Assembly (NCBI GenBank): GCA_017591395.1
Contig: WEDG01000776.1
Location: forward strand, 1 to 64,000
DNA length: 64,000 nucleotides
Origin: Schistocephalus solidus
Lineage: Eukaryota; Platyhelminthes; Cestoda; Diphyllobothriidea; Diphyllobothriidae
Direction of reading: 5' to 3'
The notes under the pieces were generated by a model that did no database searches, had not been told where the DNA came from, and saw only the letters and a list, made by a program, of their open reading frames with translations. Positions 12,640 through 23,424 of the stretch are shown in pieces. The position numbers and the translations under genes were made by a program. Position 1 is the stretch's first letter. Each line of letters starts with the position of its first letter.

Positions 12640-13400
12640 GGACTGTGCTTTGTAAAGGAGTTGGTTTTTAATGATAGCGGGCTTCCGTGGCGTTTAGCGG
12701 CTCTTCTCCCACCAGGCCTGGATTTGAGATGGGAGAATTTGCAGGTGTTTTCCCGGCGTTAAGCTGCACCTAGGCGTGTCATTATACCTGACCTTCACAC
12801 AAAGAGTCATCATTTCATTTAAGGCGTGCGGGTTCCATAGATACCGTAGTAGGAAGAAGCCATTGCAGCCTGTCTCTCAGCTCATTAAATGGAGGCTTCC
12901 TGCAAACATACGCAGGGCTGCCCGTAATGTGCGGGATATCCTGTTAGTTGGTAACTATCCAAACCATGAGGATTAGCGATCCGTGGTAGATTCAAGGGTA
13001 TCAAATTTTTATAGTGAGGAACATGCGCTGAGACATTCACCTTTACTCTTTCTTCTCTCACACAAGAATCGGTCCACTATAAATTCTGTTAATTTTCTGG
13101 TACAGGGATTGGTTATAGCAGCCGACAGTCTTTAGGTGCACGTCTGTACACGACACATCAACGATCTGCCCTTCACCATACATAAAACGCATCAGGATTT
13201 CAACGAAAGGGGAAGGCTGCTCGAATCTGACATTTCTGAGCGAGTCATAGGAGCCCTCGCAGTCTGACGTGATGTCCACTACTCGATCACTACATACTAA
13301 CACACACTGGGCTAACTGCGAGGTTAGAGTTACGCCTTCAGATGGCAGCCTTCAAAGCAATGGCTTTTTGCGCATCTTGATGGTCTCAAGCATGTTAGTT
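12640..13400 (-). repeat. LINE-C 3'-tail fragment, antisense to the window
   Basis: Blocks match the LINE-C 3' region at 58.5-59.3 kb in the same left-to-right order. They are CACCTAGGCGTGTCATTATA near 12766, GAAGCCATTGCAGCCTG at 12856-12872, a TATAGTGAGGAACATGCGCT block near 13010, and CAATGGCTTTTTGCGCATC near 13360. LINE-C reads on the minus strand, so this fragment is also minus. Only non-coding tail is present. Confidence 0.65.
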
Positions 13401-13477
13401 CGTTTGAATTGAGTTCGAGTCCACACTCTCGCTGCCCTTTCTCATGCCCACATCTATCGTCCAATCCGGTCAATCAA

Positions 13478-14121
13478 CTAATGCTGAGATTGGAAGAAGT
13501 GGCTGCCACAGTTAGAAACAGACCTTTTACGCGTGCCACACAAACGACCTGACCCCACACAATGAATTAGGGTTCCCTTCAAAAGAGTGAGCTGTTTGGA
13601 CAACACAAATCTGAGGAGCCACGCGAAAAACGAGCCAAATATCACACTTCCAAAATAAGTGAGACGTGCCAATATCTTGTCTGTGATGTTTCATGTCGAA
13701 AATGTTTATTTCTGGTGATTTTGTTGATGAGGCAGAATGCAATTTTGCGGTCCAGTCTGCGATTTTTAACTGCAGTTTTACTGGAGATGCATTTGGCTGT
13801 GAAGGCCTACGTAAAGTTTAAATTTAAGAGGTTAATTCGGGCAGTTGAGTTTTTTATGACAGTACAGCAAACAAATTCAACGTAACCGTGTTCGTCCTCA
13901 TCTCGAATGACGTAAGAGTAAAAAAATTCGCCACAATTTTTGGCATTCATGTAAAAAAGCTTCGTTTGATACCGAGCAGCTAAGTGGCTGCTGTATTGCA
14001 TGATACCCTGATTCTCGAATGACATGAAATCAAGCAAATTTGATGTTTTATCCAACGATGAAGGCTGTTGTAGTGATGCAACAGAATTGGCCTTAAACCT
14101 GATACATGTTAGCAGGGACAA
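13478..14121 (-). other. unrecognised open frames
   Basis: Two minus-strand frames (about 13527-13742 and 13807-14121) are open, but I recognise neither. The second (about 100 codons, Ser-rich start) lies just downstream of the membrane-segment exon at 14433-14612 on the same strand. It could be 3' untranslated sequence of that gene or an unrelated frame. Confidence 0.2.
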
Positions 14122-14432
14122 GCGATTAACACGAAAACCTAGAAGCCTTAGTGTATCCCTGTAGACGGTTAAACTAGGTGTCTCTAGCGCTTAGCTGGTG
14201 ACCCCTCTGTTCCTTTGGATACAACAGTCACTCGTGACATATTTACTGTCCTCTAAGTTCTCCCCTTAGTTCATGCATTGGTTTTAAAGAGGTCTTGTGA
14301 TCCAGTCGGCAGTCACTGATGCAATGTAGTAAAAAGAACGTGTAATGCTCTTCTAATGTGTATTTGCACTTAAGTCCCCTAAACTGTGCAGAGGGAGCGC
14401 ATTAAGGACATTATTAACGATACAAAGTGATT

Positions 14433-14612
14433 TTAGTAGTTTCCGTCGGTGTGCACTAAAACAAGGTTGAATTCGAAACTCCTTATTTTGCGTCGGCTTG
14501 CAACCCAGATAATGATTCTGATTGCGAGTGCCAAGAGAGAAAGAACCACGCAGACTGTAACGGCAATTGCTGTTGGTGAAAATCCATCCCTCACGAAAGG
14601 TTCCCAAATATA
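14433..14612 (-). CDS. probable last exon of a single-pass membrane protein
   Basis: On the minus strand a pyrimidine-rich tract ending in ATTTGCAG (AG at 14614-14613) precedes an open frame that starts YIWEPFVRDGFSP. The frame runs into a strong hydrophobic stretch, AIAVTVCVVLSLLALAIR followed by IIIWVA, then the basic stop-transfer SRRK. It ends after a short polar tail of about 18 residues at a stop codon. That is the layout of the C-terminal exon of a type I membrane protein with a short cytoplasmic tail. The family is unknown. Upstream exons would lie at higher coordinates; 15016-15483 on the same strand is one candidate, but I could not join it in phase. A TA microsatellite and SINE-1 sit directly upstream, in the putative intron. 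Confidence 0.4.
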   Translation of the reverse strand, partial: YIWEPFVRDGFSPTAIAVTVCVVLSLLALAIRIIIWVASRRKIRSFEFNLVLVHTDGNY

Positions 14613-14650
14613 CTGCAAATGCGTGAGATAGGGTTAGAGTGAGTATATAC

Positions 14651-14652
<2 letters not shown>

Positions 14653-14716
<64 letters not shown>
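14653..14716. repeat. (TA)n microsatellite
   Basis: About 30 uninterrupted TA dinucleotides, directly abutting the 5' side of a SINE-1 copy. Confidence 0.97.
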
Positions 14717-14718
<2 letters not shown>

Positions 14719-14880
14719 TAGAGCGTTCGACTCAATTACCAAAGGTCGCGGGTTCAAATCCCAGGTGTTCCACACTTGGGATTGGGTATGACTGGCTGAT
14801 GACGACTAATAAGCCAGAAATGGCCATTCAAGTCTCCCTTGTCTTTGTCGGTTCCACTTTAACATCATATGCTACATGTC
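14717..14880 (+). mobile_element. SINE-1 (tRNA-derived), copy 1
   Basis: A tRNA-like head carries a pol III B box GGTTCAAATCC at 14751-14761. It is followed by the SINE-1 body: TTGGGTATGACTGGCTGA, AAGCCAGAAATGGCCATTC, then GTCTCCCTTGTCTTTGTCGG. The A box is truncated, with only GGTAGAGCG left where the TA microsatellite begins. The body matches the copies at 21701 (same strand) and 54919-55086 (opposite strand). Confidence 0.85.
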
Positions 14881-15015
14881 GCTATGCGACCACCTGCGAG
14901 GGCTCTAGTCTGGATCCACCTAGGGACTTAACTCGTATCGCGCCAATGAGCTGTTTGCACATATCAACATTGTAAAGATAGCATGTTATTGAGTAGTCAA
15001 CTTTATTGTTAAAAA

Positions 15016-15483
15016 TTAGTAAATAAACTGTAAACAGAGCAAACCACATTTGAGAAGAATAAATTTCAATCCAATAAACTGGAAAACATTCCTCCTTCCC
15101 ATAACGCAAAATAGTCTAAGTATTTGACCTTCCCTAGCTGCTGTTTTTTCTGCGGTTTTATTGGAATGAATCCGTAGTGACATCAAATACGCTAAAGCTT
15201 CTTTGTTGCAATTTATTCCCGCTGTCTTTTTATTCAAGTATGAAGACAATCGAAAGGACAAAATTGCTTTACTGAGAGTGCAGGTGCTAACTACAGAACC
15301 AGACACAAGTGCTTGGTCCATCTCGTGCCGCTGCATGACGCAGCTGCGAAGGATTCGGCTCATCAGTGCTTTCTGATATATAAATTCCAGTATCCCTGTT
15401 GCCTTGTTTACTGACTTGTTTACGTGGAGTATAACTGTCACATCAAACTTATTCAGGCTCAATCCGGAAGTTAGTAAGAACAT
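15016..15483 (-). other. 155-codon open frame, possible extracellular exon
   Basis: A minus-strand frame has alternating hydrophobic and polar residues (FDVTVILHVNKSVNKATG, later SGSVV and AILSFRLS) that recall a beta-rich extracellular module such as an SEA domain. No catalytic or signature residue confirms this. It lies 400 bases upstream of the membrane-segment exon on the same strand, which would fit a membrane glycoprotein. A good donor (GTRAGT type) is not visible at its end, and the best candidate is out of phase with the next exon. The frame may be accidental. Confidence 0.25.
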
Positions 15484-16106
15484 TTGATGTGAAATCCACC
15501 AGCCTTAGTGCAATAAGCACTTAATGCTTGCAACTTTAGCCTGTAGCTGTGCTCTTCGTTCGGGAACTAATCATGCAGTATATACTACTGACTGCGTTTT
15601 GGTAACTTGTGAATGTTATACACCTATTGCGTAGTCGCTGTTGGATTTAAATTAAAATATTCATATCTACTTTCGGCTATTTTAGGCTTAGAGGTATTTA
15701 CATCGTAAGAAAAACACTTTGCGCAGTGGGTCTTTGCACTTTCTTATTTTGAAGGTTTTGAGAAACACGCAGAGAAGGATACATTTTATTATCCATTGTT
15801 GTTAGGAAAAGCTTAAAAGTTGACTACGCAGATGCTAGCTTGTTCCTGCGATGTCACTATCGTAGAACTAAAACAAAAATGGTTTTCCTTTCAGCTAACA
15901 ATATCTCAAGAAATTGATAAACGAAAAACTAAACCCACTCTTGTAAAACCCTACCGGAATCTATACTCAAAATGGAAGCTCTTTTTCAAGGACCATACAG
16001 AACCTCGTACCCATTCTTGTAGAACACTTAAGTACCAAATTCATTAAAGAACTATTTTCAAAGCTTATTTTTCTTATTCTGATTTATTTACTGGGTTTTT
16101 GCATAG

Positions 16107-16313
16107 ACAATTGCTGTCGAAGTGGTTCCACCTAACCCTTACCGGAGGTCAGATGCATTTGTTCGTGCTGATTCAGGGGAATCCTGTTTGTATTTTTCGT
16201 CACTTAAGCCGGGAAGCGTTATTTCAGTCACCCTATCAGCAAAGATGACGAAAGCACTAGAGCAGGACACATTTGCGCTAGAACATGAATTTGGAAAAGA
16301 TGTTAATGACTGA
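16107..16313 (+). CDS. fibronectin type III-like half-domain exon
   Basis: After an acceptor-like TTTTTGCATAG (AG at 16105-16106) the plus strand is open for 68 codons to a stop. It reads TIAVEVVPPNP, then ESCLYFSSLKPGSVISVTLS, then LEQDTFALEHEF. The spacing of the Val/Ile strand, the CxFxxLxPGxxxxVxL turn-strand and a final strand is that of the second half of an FN3 domain, as in many cestode surface and secreted proteins. No first half or signal peptide was found nearby. The opposite strand is also open here and is flanked by AG and GTAAGG, so which strand is coding is not certain. Confidence 0.35.
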   Translation, partial: TIAVEVVPPNPYRRSDAFVRADSGESCLYFSSLKPGSVISVTLSAKMTKALEQDTFALEHEFGKDVND

Positions 16314-16399
16314 AGACTGGTCACTAACCAAATCAAAAATAACCAGTTCTTCCTATTCATTTGGCCAGATATTTCGTAGGTCAACGGCTCCCATAGCCC

Positions 16400-17849
16400 C
16401 ACAGGCTTACACAAGGACTTTCTTGGTTGCGAATACAGAAGGGTCTACCAAAAAGAGACACTAAACGGTAGCTTTCCGACGCCAGATTCAATCTTATTAA
16501 TCGGAATTCGGACGGTTCACTCTCCACCTTCTGACTTCTGTTCTTATCTCTTAACACGGCCACCTGACCGAAGAGTATATCTTTGCCGAATTTAAAGGTG
16601 GTAAGTGTTAGCAAGGTATCCATCCATCATTTTGATTGTATTTTTGGAGCCCACTCATTCATTGCTATAGAACATTAAGCACAGTACGAACCTCATCATT
16701 TCCAGTGGCAGTTACTTAATACCTTCGAAATCTAGAATCATGTTTGGGAAGAGATGGTCGGCGTAGCCGGTTTCGAGGCTGGTCTACCAGACGCCACTCC
16801 CTATCCGCTATATGGTCCACAGTTCCCTTCTCCCCCATCCATCGTTCTACGTGCGCATCTACCTAAAATTCTCCTGGCTTCTGGCCAACAACATTTCCCA
16901 GCTGCACCCTACCCTGGCCGTCTGCACAACGCGCAGTTGAAGTCTGTGTTACTTATCCATTTTAGACTTATGGCTAACCCTTGGATTCCCTCGGGGCAAT
17001 GATTGGTTATGCGGCCACATCTTTTTTGTCTACACTTTTAAGAAAAAATACTTACGTCGGAGTTGATACTATATTCTTCACACTTTTTATTACAAAGCGA
17101 TGTCATCGTGGGCTCAAATGTGCTTGCCTGGCATATCTAAACATTACCCTCAGCTTTAGTTTTTTTTTCGCCATACGTTTTCAGTATATAAAACTGCAGG
17201 CTCGTGTTCTCATGTTTTATCGGGATTTTCCAACAAGCTAATGGTACAAACTCAATTTTTTAACTTTTGTTTCCCGAAAAAAGTTATCTTTCAGGTGCCT
17301 TTAGCCCTTGCGTGAAACCCCTATTACCACAATTGTTGCATTACTTGAGTTTTACATGCCGTTTTCTCCTTCTGTGCAGCCTTCATTCTTCGAGCGATAG
17401 TATGTCGAGGTGTCAAAACATTTGCTCTTTATTCACAGGAAACTTCATTTGGCCGAGTTTCCATGACATAGTACAGGTCATGGCAAGCAGTTATACGAAA
17501 ACACCACTCCAATCCAGTGAGAAATTCGGAAGTATTTGGTGAAGGACCGTAATAGGTAACGACGAAGAATCACACATTTGAGACCCCACTTCAAATTTCT
17601 AAAACGAGTGCAAATGTATCAAAATATCAGCACGTTTGATGGCTTTTAGCAAAACGCCTAAGGCCCATTGATAATGTTCAAATAATTTTCACAGCAGAAA
17701 ACAGAGTAGGTGTCGAAAGATAATGCGTTATCCGGGTTTTCTAAATCGGAATGCTGGCTAAACTTTCGGGTGTCCAATACAAAGTGCTTTAACGTTGTTT
17801 ATGACGTCAAACGATCAAGTTATCAGCCAGCTCAAGCGAAAACGAATGT

Positions 17850-17850
<1 letters not shown>
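16400..17850. other. unassigned intergenic sequence
   Basis: No recognised coding or repeat content. A Pro-rich 82-codon frame at 16754-17002 has no identifiable domain. Confidence 0.45.

Positions 17851-17851
<1 letters not shown>

Positions 17852-17901
<50 letters not shown>
17852..17901. repeat. (TC)n microsatellite
   Basis: About 25 uninterrupted TC repeats. Confidence 0.97.
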
Positions 17902-17903
<2 letters not shown>

Positions 17904-18257
17904 CTGCTTTCCTTTTGAGTAAGCATTTCAAAATGTCAAGTTTGTGAAAAAAATATTTGTGAACCTAGTTGCACTTTATATTACCAATGGAAGAAAAATT
18001 ATATCGAGCTTAACGTGGTTTTCTTTGAGCACACTGGCGATTTGTATAAGGTAATAAATTGTGCGAAGTGTTTCCCAAAAACTGGTAATACAGGAGGTAT
18101 ACTCTTTTCCTTGGATTCTGCTGGAACTGTGGAGCTGGTTCCATTTATAATTTCCTGGTGGTTAGGAGAGTTTCATGCTCTCCAGTAGAAACCTCATCTG
18201 TTCCTTCCGATGCATCTGTAATCCCTGCCTCTGCCAAATTATCGACAGAATTTCCGA

Positions 18258-18378
18258 GGCCACTTTTTGCTAGACTGACAATGAAATGGAAAAAAAACTA
18301 TGAGCTACTGGCTATGCAGGCCACTTTTTGCTAGACTGACAACGGAATGGAAAAAAACTATGAGCTACTGGCTATGCA
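18258..18378. repeat. tandem duplication of a 60-bp unit
   Basis: Units 18258-18318 and 18319-18378 both read GGCCACTTTTTGCTAGACTG and so on to TACTGGCTATGCA. They differ at two or three substitutions and one base of an A-run, so the duplication is recent. Confidence 0.95.
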
Positions 18379-18899
18379 ATTAAATTACAAATATGGTGTG
18401 CATAGGGTGGACCTTTCCAAGGCGCTCGTATAGTCCGGCAGAAAGTTAAGCATAGGTCGACCCCAGTCTCATGCCCTACTTTTGGTTATAAGGGAAGAAA
18501 GATCGTTTGCTAAGGAAACTTAAAAGAAGCGTTTTATACTCTTCTGTCCTAACCACCACAGCAAGCTTCTTTTTCGATGTTGTGCAAAGTGAGCTCTAAC
18601 AGAGATCAGGTTTAAACAATGTAAACATTGATTTCCTAAACCACCAAATATATTAGTAATATTTCCTCTCATCGGGGAAATATCCTCCAAACCCAGCACG
18701 CAAGCTGCATAATTCGTCATAATGTGCCAGTGATTTTTTTGGAGTTAAAACGCATTTGTGACTCCTTCTAGTTCATTGACCTTCTGTTTTTATTTGCTTA
18801 ACAATTTCCCCTCGGATCCATTTCCACTATGTCACATTAGCATAATACTGTAACCAGTTTTTATCTTAAGTGGATAACGTACTTACCGACCAGTAGCGA

Positions 18900-21430
18900 T
18901 TTATTTTTCCCAATTTGCTTACTCCACACTGTCAACGGCAGTTCTTGCGGTAATCTTCTTGTCGATACGGGTGCTGACATCATTCTGATTCCACCACTTC
19001 GACGGATCGCAAATCACCCACTCTTCATATTCTCTCCAAGAAGCTAATAGTCACCCCATTAAAACTCGTTTTCAACTATCAATAACTCTAGTTCTTGGTT
19101 TAAGACGTTCAATTCACTGGATATTTACTATTGCTGAGGTTCCTACTGCCATTTCCGGAGCCGATTTTATAACTTTTGTGTCCCTTCGTTGATATCAAGT
19201 CTCGTAAGCCAGTCGATCGGATAACATCTTTATATTTTAACTGTTAAACTCGTGCCCTTCGCCCTCTATCCCTTGCATTCCACCAATCCCTTTGTCCACT
19301 CCTTATCATCATTTGCCCTCGGAATTTCCATCTATTATCAGATCCCTACAGTTTGCCCAACCTATTTTGCGTTCCGTCATCCACTATATTTCAACTACTG
19401 GCCCATCTGTTTTTCGCTGGCCTCGTCGTTTAGCCACCAATAAGTAGCTATCGAATAGGTGGAATTCAGCCATATGCTGGAGCTAAGTCCAGTGCAGTCC
19501 TCCACTAGTCCATGGAATGCGTCTCTGCACATGTTATGTTAAAAGTCTCTAACTGGCTAACGTCCATATGGTGAGTACTGAGGATTGAAGAACTTCACTG
19601 TTCCCGACGGATAAATGGTTCCTTATCTCCATGATTTTTTCATCTACCCTAGCCAGTCAAGCAATCTTTTTAAACATTGGACTATTCAAAGCTTTTCATC
19701 AAATTCCTGTTCCTCCAGCAGTCATCCCAAGAACGGTAATCACGACACAATGTAGTCCTATCGACTTCTTCAAAATTTTCAGCGTTTTATCATCGAAGTC
19801 CTCCACGACTAACCTCTCGTTTTTGTTTATGTGCATGATGTTCTGGGCGTAGGTGCCAGTGAAAATGAACATCTACAACACGTTTATCTCATTTTCGAGC
19901 GATTGAGCCAATGTACTGTTTTACTTAACGCCTCTAAATGCGCTTTTTCTGTTCCCTTGCTCTGGTTCCTAGCACGTCACGTAGATGCTTGCAGTTTTAA
20001 TCCCATAGAGGCCAAAATTTAACCTATTTGCGAGGTTCAATGCTTCACCTTCTTTCCGATAACTGCGCCATTTTATAGGCCTTATCAATTTTTTTATCGA
20101 CGTTTCATCCCTCACTGTGCTCAATTGGACCTACCTCTCATTAACCTTTTACGCGGAAGCAACCGCGAGTTTTCTTTTGCTGACATAGCTGTGGACGCCT
20201 TCCACCTTGTCAAAGGAAACCTGGCGGATACAACTGTCCCTTCTCACCCTCTAACTGATGCCCCGAATTTCGCCCTAGGTACAGTCCTGTAGCAACAAAC
20301 TCCACGGGCACCTAACTCTTGGCCTTACACTCTGCCAAACTGAGACCCTAAAACTCGTTATACCGCTTTTAACAGAAAACTCCTTGCCGTTTATTTAGCC
20401 GTAAAAACATTTCGGTAATATTATGAAGCTAGATAATTTTGTATTTATACGGATCACAAACCCCTTACTTATGCCATCGCCATTCTCGCTGACAAGTATT
20501 CACCCCGAGATTCCCACATTAACGATTTTCTTTTCCCATTACACAACAGATATTCGATTTATTAAAGACCTTTCTGATCAAGTCACTAACTGTCTTTCCC
20601 AGCCTGTAATTAATGCTATTGTCCGCCCTTCTATTTACGTGGAGAACATGCAAAGCTGCAAAACCAGCCGAGTTTCACTAAATACTTTGAACATGCTAGT
20701 CTGTAGATCAAGGCCATTCCTCTGTCCACCACTTCCGGTACAATCTTGCGTGGCATATCGCGCGGTTCCTTGACCTGAGGCGAAATGTTTATACGGCGCA
20801 GTACAATTTTGATCATCCTGGCATCCAAGGTAGCTAGCACCTCGTCAGCGAGCGTTTCACCTGGCCTAACACGAAAACTGGTATCCCCGAGTGAACTCGT
20901 TCTCGTTTGGCCCGTCAGAAAGTCAAAATTGGACGGCAAAACAAATCCCCCATCGGCACCTTTGTTGGGCCTAACACACGCTTTGTGCATGTATATATAC
21001 ATCTGTTTGGTGCTTTGCTAACATCGACGGTTGCAATTATTCACTAAATACAATTGACGATTTATGCGGTGGCCTATCGCAACTTCAATTTCAAATATAA
21101 CTGTAGATACTGTTGCTCACGTCTTTCTGGAAGCCTGGATCTCCCGATATGATGTCACCCCAACTATCATCACCTATTGAGGCCAGCAGTTATAATCTAG
21201 GCTTTTTAATGGCTTTACGGACCTCCTGGGATTTTCTCAAATACGCACGACGGCCTACCACCCCTCGTCCAACGCTTTAGTCGAGCGTTTCCACTGCCAA
21301 CTTAAAGCCTCGCTGCGGGCCTATGACAACCCCCTCTCATTAAGGCGAGCATCTGCCACGCTCAAACACCTACCTTATGCCAAATACCTCCATATTTTCC
21401 TTCCATTATCATTTTGAACTCCGTTCTCCT
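18900..21430 (+). pseudogene. Ty3/gypsy pol remnant (PR-RT-RNaseH-IN)
   Basis: The retroviral-type pol order is present on the plus strand, with many stops and shifts. The aspartic protease LLVDTGADIILIP lies near 18955 (DTGA at 18964-18975). RT follows, with KAFHQIPVPP near 19690; the catalytic box reads YVHD (19828-19839) instead of YVDD and is followed by HLQHVYLIFERLSQ. RNase H lies at about 20160-20620 (NFALGTVL near 20270). The integrase has a zinc/linker region from about 20780 (HPGI, NKSPIGTF) and a core with RTTAYHPSSNALVERFH near 21250-21300. Gag and LTRs were not found. The lost Asp and numerous breaks make it inactive. The minus-strand frame at 20631-21002 is a shadow of the integrase. 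Confidence 0.85.
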
Positions 21431-21700
21431 AGGAGGAGTATTATTGTAGGGATATAAAATCATTTTGGTTTAGTGTTAGAATACGCACGTTCTAAACGTT
21501 ATACATCCCTTAAACAGAATTGGAGAGCAAGTTGCGTTTTCGAGACTATTTATTTGCTTCTCATTTTACCTATAGCATTAGCCGCTGGGCGGCTGCTGGC
21601 GGGGCCTGAGAGTGAGCCCAAAGGCACAACGGGACAAGTGAGCCCTGTAAACGATCGGTCACCGCCTATCTACCATTTATTAAGATTCCCGATGGAAACC

Positions 21701-22024
21701 GGCCCGTGGCTCAATGGTTAAAGGGTCGAACTTCTGATCAGCAGGTCGCGGGTTCGATCCCCTGGTAGGACACTCCCTAGGGTTGGGTGTGGCTGGCTGA
21801 CGATGGCTTATAAGCCAGAAATGACCATTCCAGTCTCCACTATCTTTGTTGGGAATGTCATCCTTCTCATTTTCCTGGCTTTTACATCTTGGGGATGCTT
21901 ATGGCTTACGTACAAGGATAGGCCTATTCATCTACAACAAAGTGCTAAAAACCCATCTGGAAGACACCGTTCGTGGACCATCTGCGCCGCATATGAGCAT
22001 ATGTTTGGGTTTCTAGTCTCAGCT
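21701..22024 (+). mobile_element. SINE-1 (tRNA-derived), copy 2, best head
   Basis: The head has both pol III boxes: A box TGGCTCAATGG at 21707-21717 and B box GGTTCGATCCC at 21751-21761, at tRNA-like spacing. The SINE-1 body then follows (GGGTTGGGTGTGGCTGGCTG, AAGCCAGAAATGACCATTCC, ATCTTTGTTGG). From about 21893 to 22024 it continues into a segment also present at 7905-8035, which may be the distal part of the element. A folded tRNA is not expected, because the acceptor ends do not pair convincingly. Confidence 0.85.
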
Positions 22025-22204
22025 GGTAGTCCGTGTTATGATTGGTTGAAAGAAGGCAGAATAAACCCGAAACAGGAATTTACCAATCAACACACATTTT
22101 CGGTTGTCTCTCCCATCTGTATATACATATGACCAACAACACAACAATCAAAAGTGTGGCGGGCAATGCCCTATAGCTAGAGCGTATCTGAAGCTTTCAC
22201 TCGT

Positions 22205-22980
22205 CTCTTAAAAACATTGGGGATCGGCGTCACCCGCAGACTTGAGGTGACAATAAGATGCCTGGTCATGATATCTACGACATTTCTGTTGGTAAACGAA
22301 GCTGCGAGTGTCACCTATCTTGTCAAGTGCCATTCTGTGAGGCCAACTGCGTTGGCGATACTGGTAAACGACTGCAGACCCATATGCATGAACAGGCAAG
22401 AACAATGAGAAGGAAGGATAATATTCGCTGGTGGTGGAACACAGTCCACCCCCTGGACACTCACTTTCCAAGACGCCGAAGTCCTAGGCCGATGTATCGA
22501 CCAGAGAGCCAGAGAAACGCTTAAAATGTGGCACACTGTGCCAGATTCCATCAAACGTTGCAAGATTCCCCCGGCGCTTACCAGGCCTTCGGAGTGCAGT
22601 TCCATCGACGGAATCACAGGCAGGAAGTCAGACTGGTCGCGATGGCAAGCAAACGCAAGGCGAGCCAGAACACAGGCGGGCGTGAACGTACATCAGACAT
22701 CAATGAACCCGTCGGGGAAACCGCGGAAAATGCAAGCCAGCAACACTTCTTGTCAGGCTTGAACGCAGACGCACGCCAAACGGTTTACGCACGAAAACTG
22801 ATGACGTGGGTTACCAGCTCGATAGGAACGAAGACATCGGTAGCGACCCAGTAACCGCCGATGAAACGCGCGCTGACAGATGCAAACGAGGGACGAGAAC
22901 GAGGTATGCGGGACTGGGACAACCAATGCGGGCAGTGCGGGCGCGATCAATGATCGTTGCCATCCTGACACCGCTCCCCG
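22205..22980 (+). other. Cys/His-rich coding-like stretch, unrecognised
   Basis: The stretch is GC-rich with overlapping open frames. One (22258-22524) contains CHLSCQVPFCEANC followed by GKRLQTHMHEQ, a spacing of Cys and His that resembles a zinc-binding motif. A second (22528-22854) has a basic, polar N-terminal-domain look (MASKRKASQNTGGRERT). This could be the N-terminal or ORF1 part of an uncharacterised retroelement. I could not link it to a polymerase or assign a family. Confidence 0.3.
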
Positions 22981-23424
22981 ACTAGAAAAGGGAGAAAAGC
23001 ACTGACTAGCATGAGAGAGGTCAAACCCCCCCTCCCCCCCAGTGCATCGTGAACAAATGACCCTAGAGCCAGTGACACGCCAGCAGGTCCAGCGCCCGTA
23101 AATACTGTGAGCTACCTTACAGAACCCACCTCTGAGGATGGACGCTTATTTGCTTTTGAAACTTCAGGACATTGTGTGCGTGGTTGTTTTTATCGGCTCT
23201 TTTTCTCATATATATGAGAAGGCGATCACAGGAGTATTTAACTTATTACCATGACGTTGCAAAAGCAAAAAAAGCTTCCACCTCCTGCGGTATGTTACAT
23301 GCAGCGCTTCACAGCGCCTTGGGTGTTGTTAGTCTAGCATGGCAGTCGCCTCATGTTCGTCTGCCGCGTTGCAACGCTGGGTCGGCGATTGTTGTTATGA
23401 GGGCAGAAGCTCTTCTTATTCCTT

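Noticed and set aside
20631..21002. 123-codon minus-strand frame
   Set aside because: It is the shadow of the gypsy integrase region, which reads on the plus strand (HPGI, NKSPIGTF blocks).
21701..21775. Functional tRNA gene
   Set aside because: A and B boxes are present, but the acceptor stem does not close, and the sequence continues into the SINE-1 body seen at two other loci.
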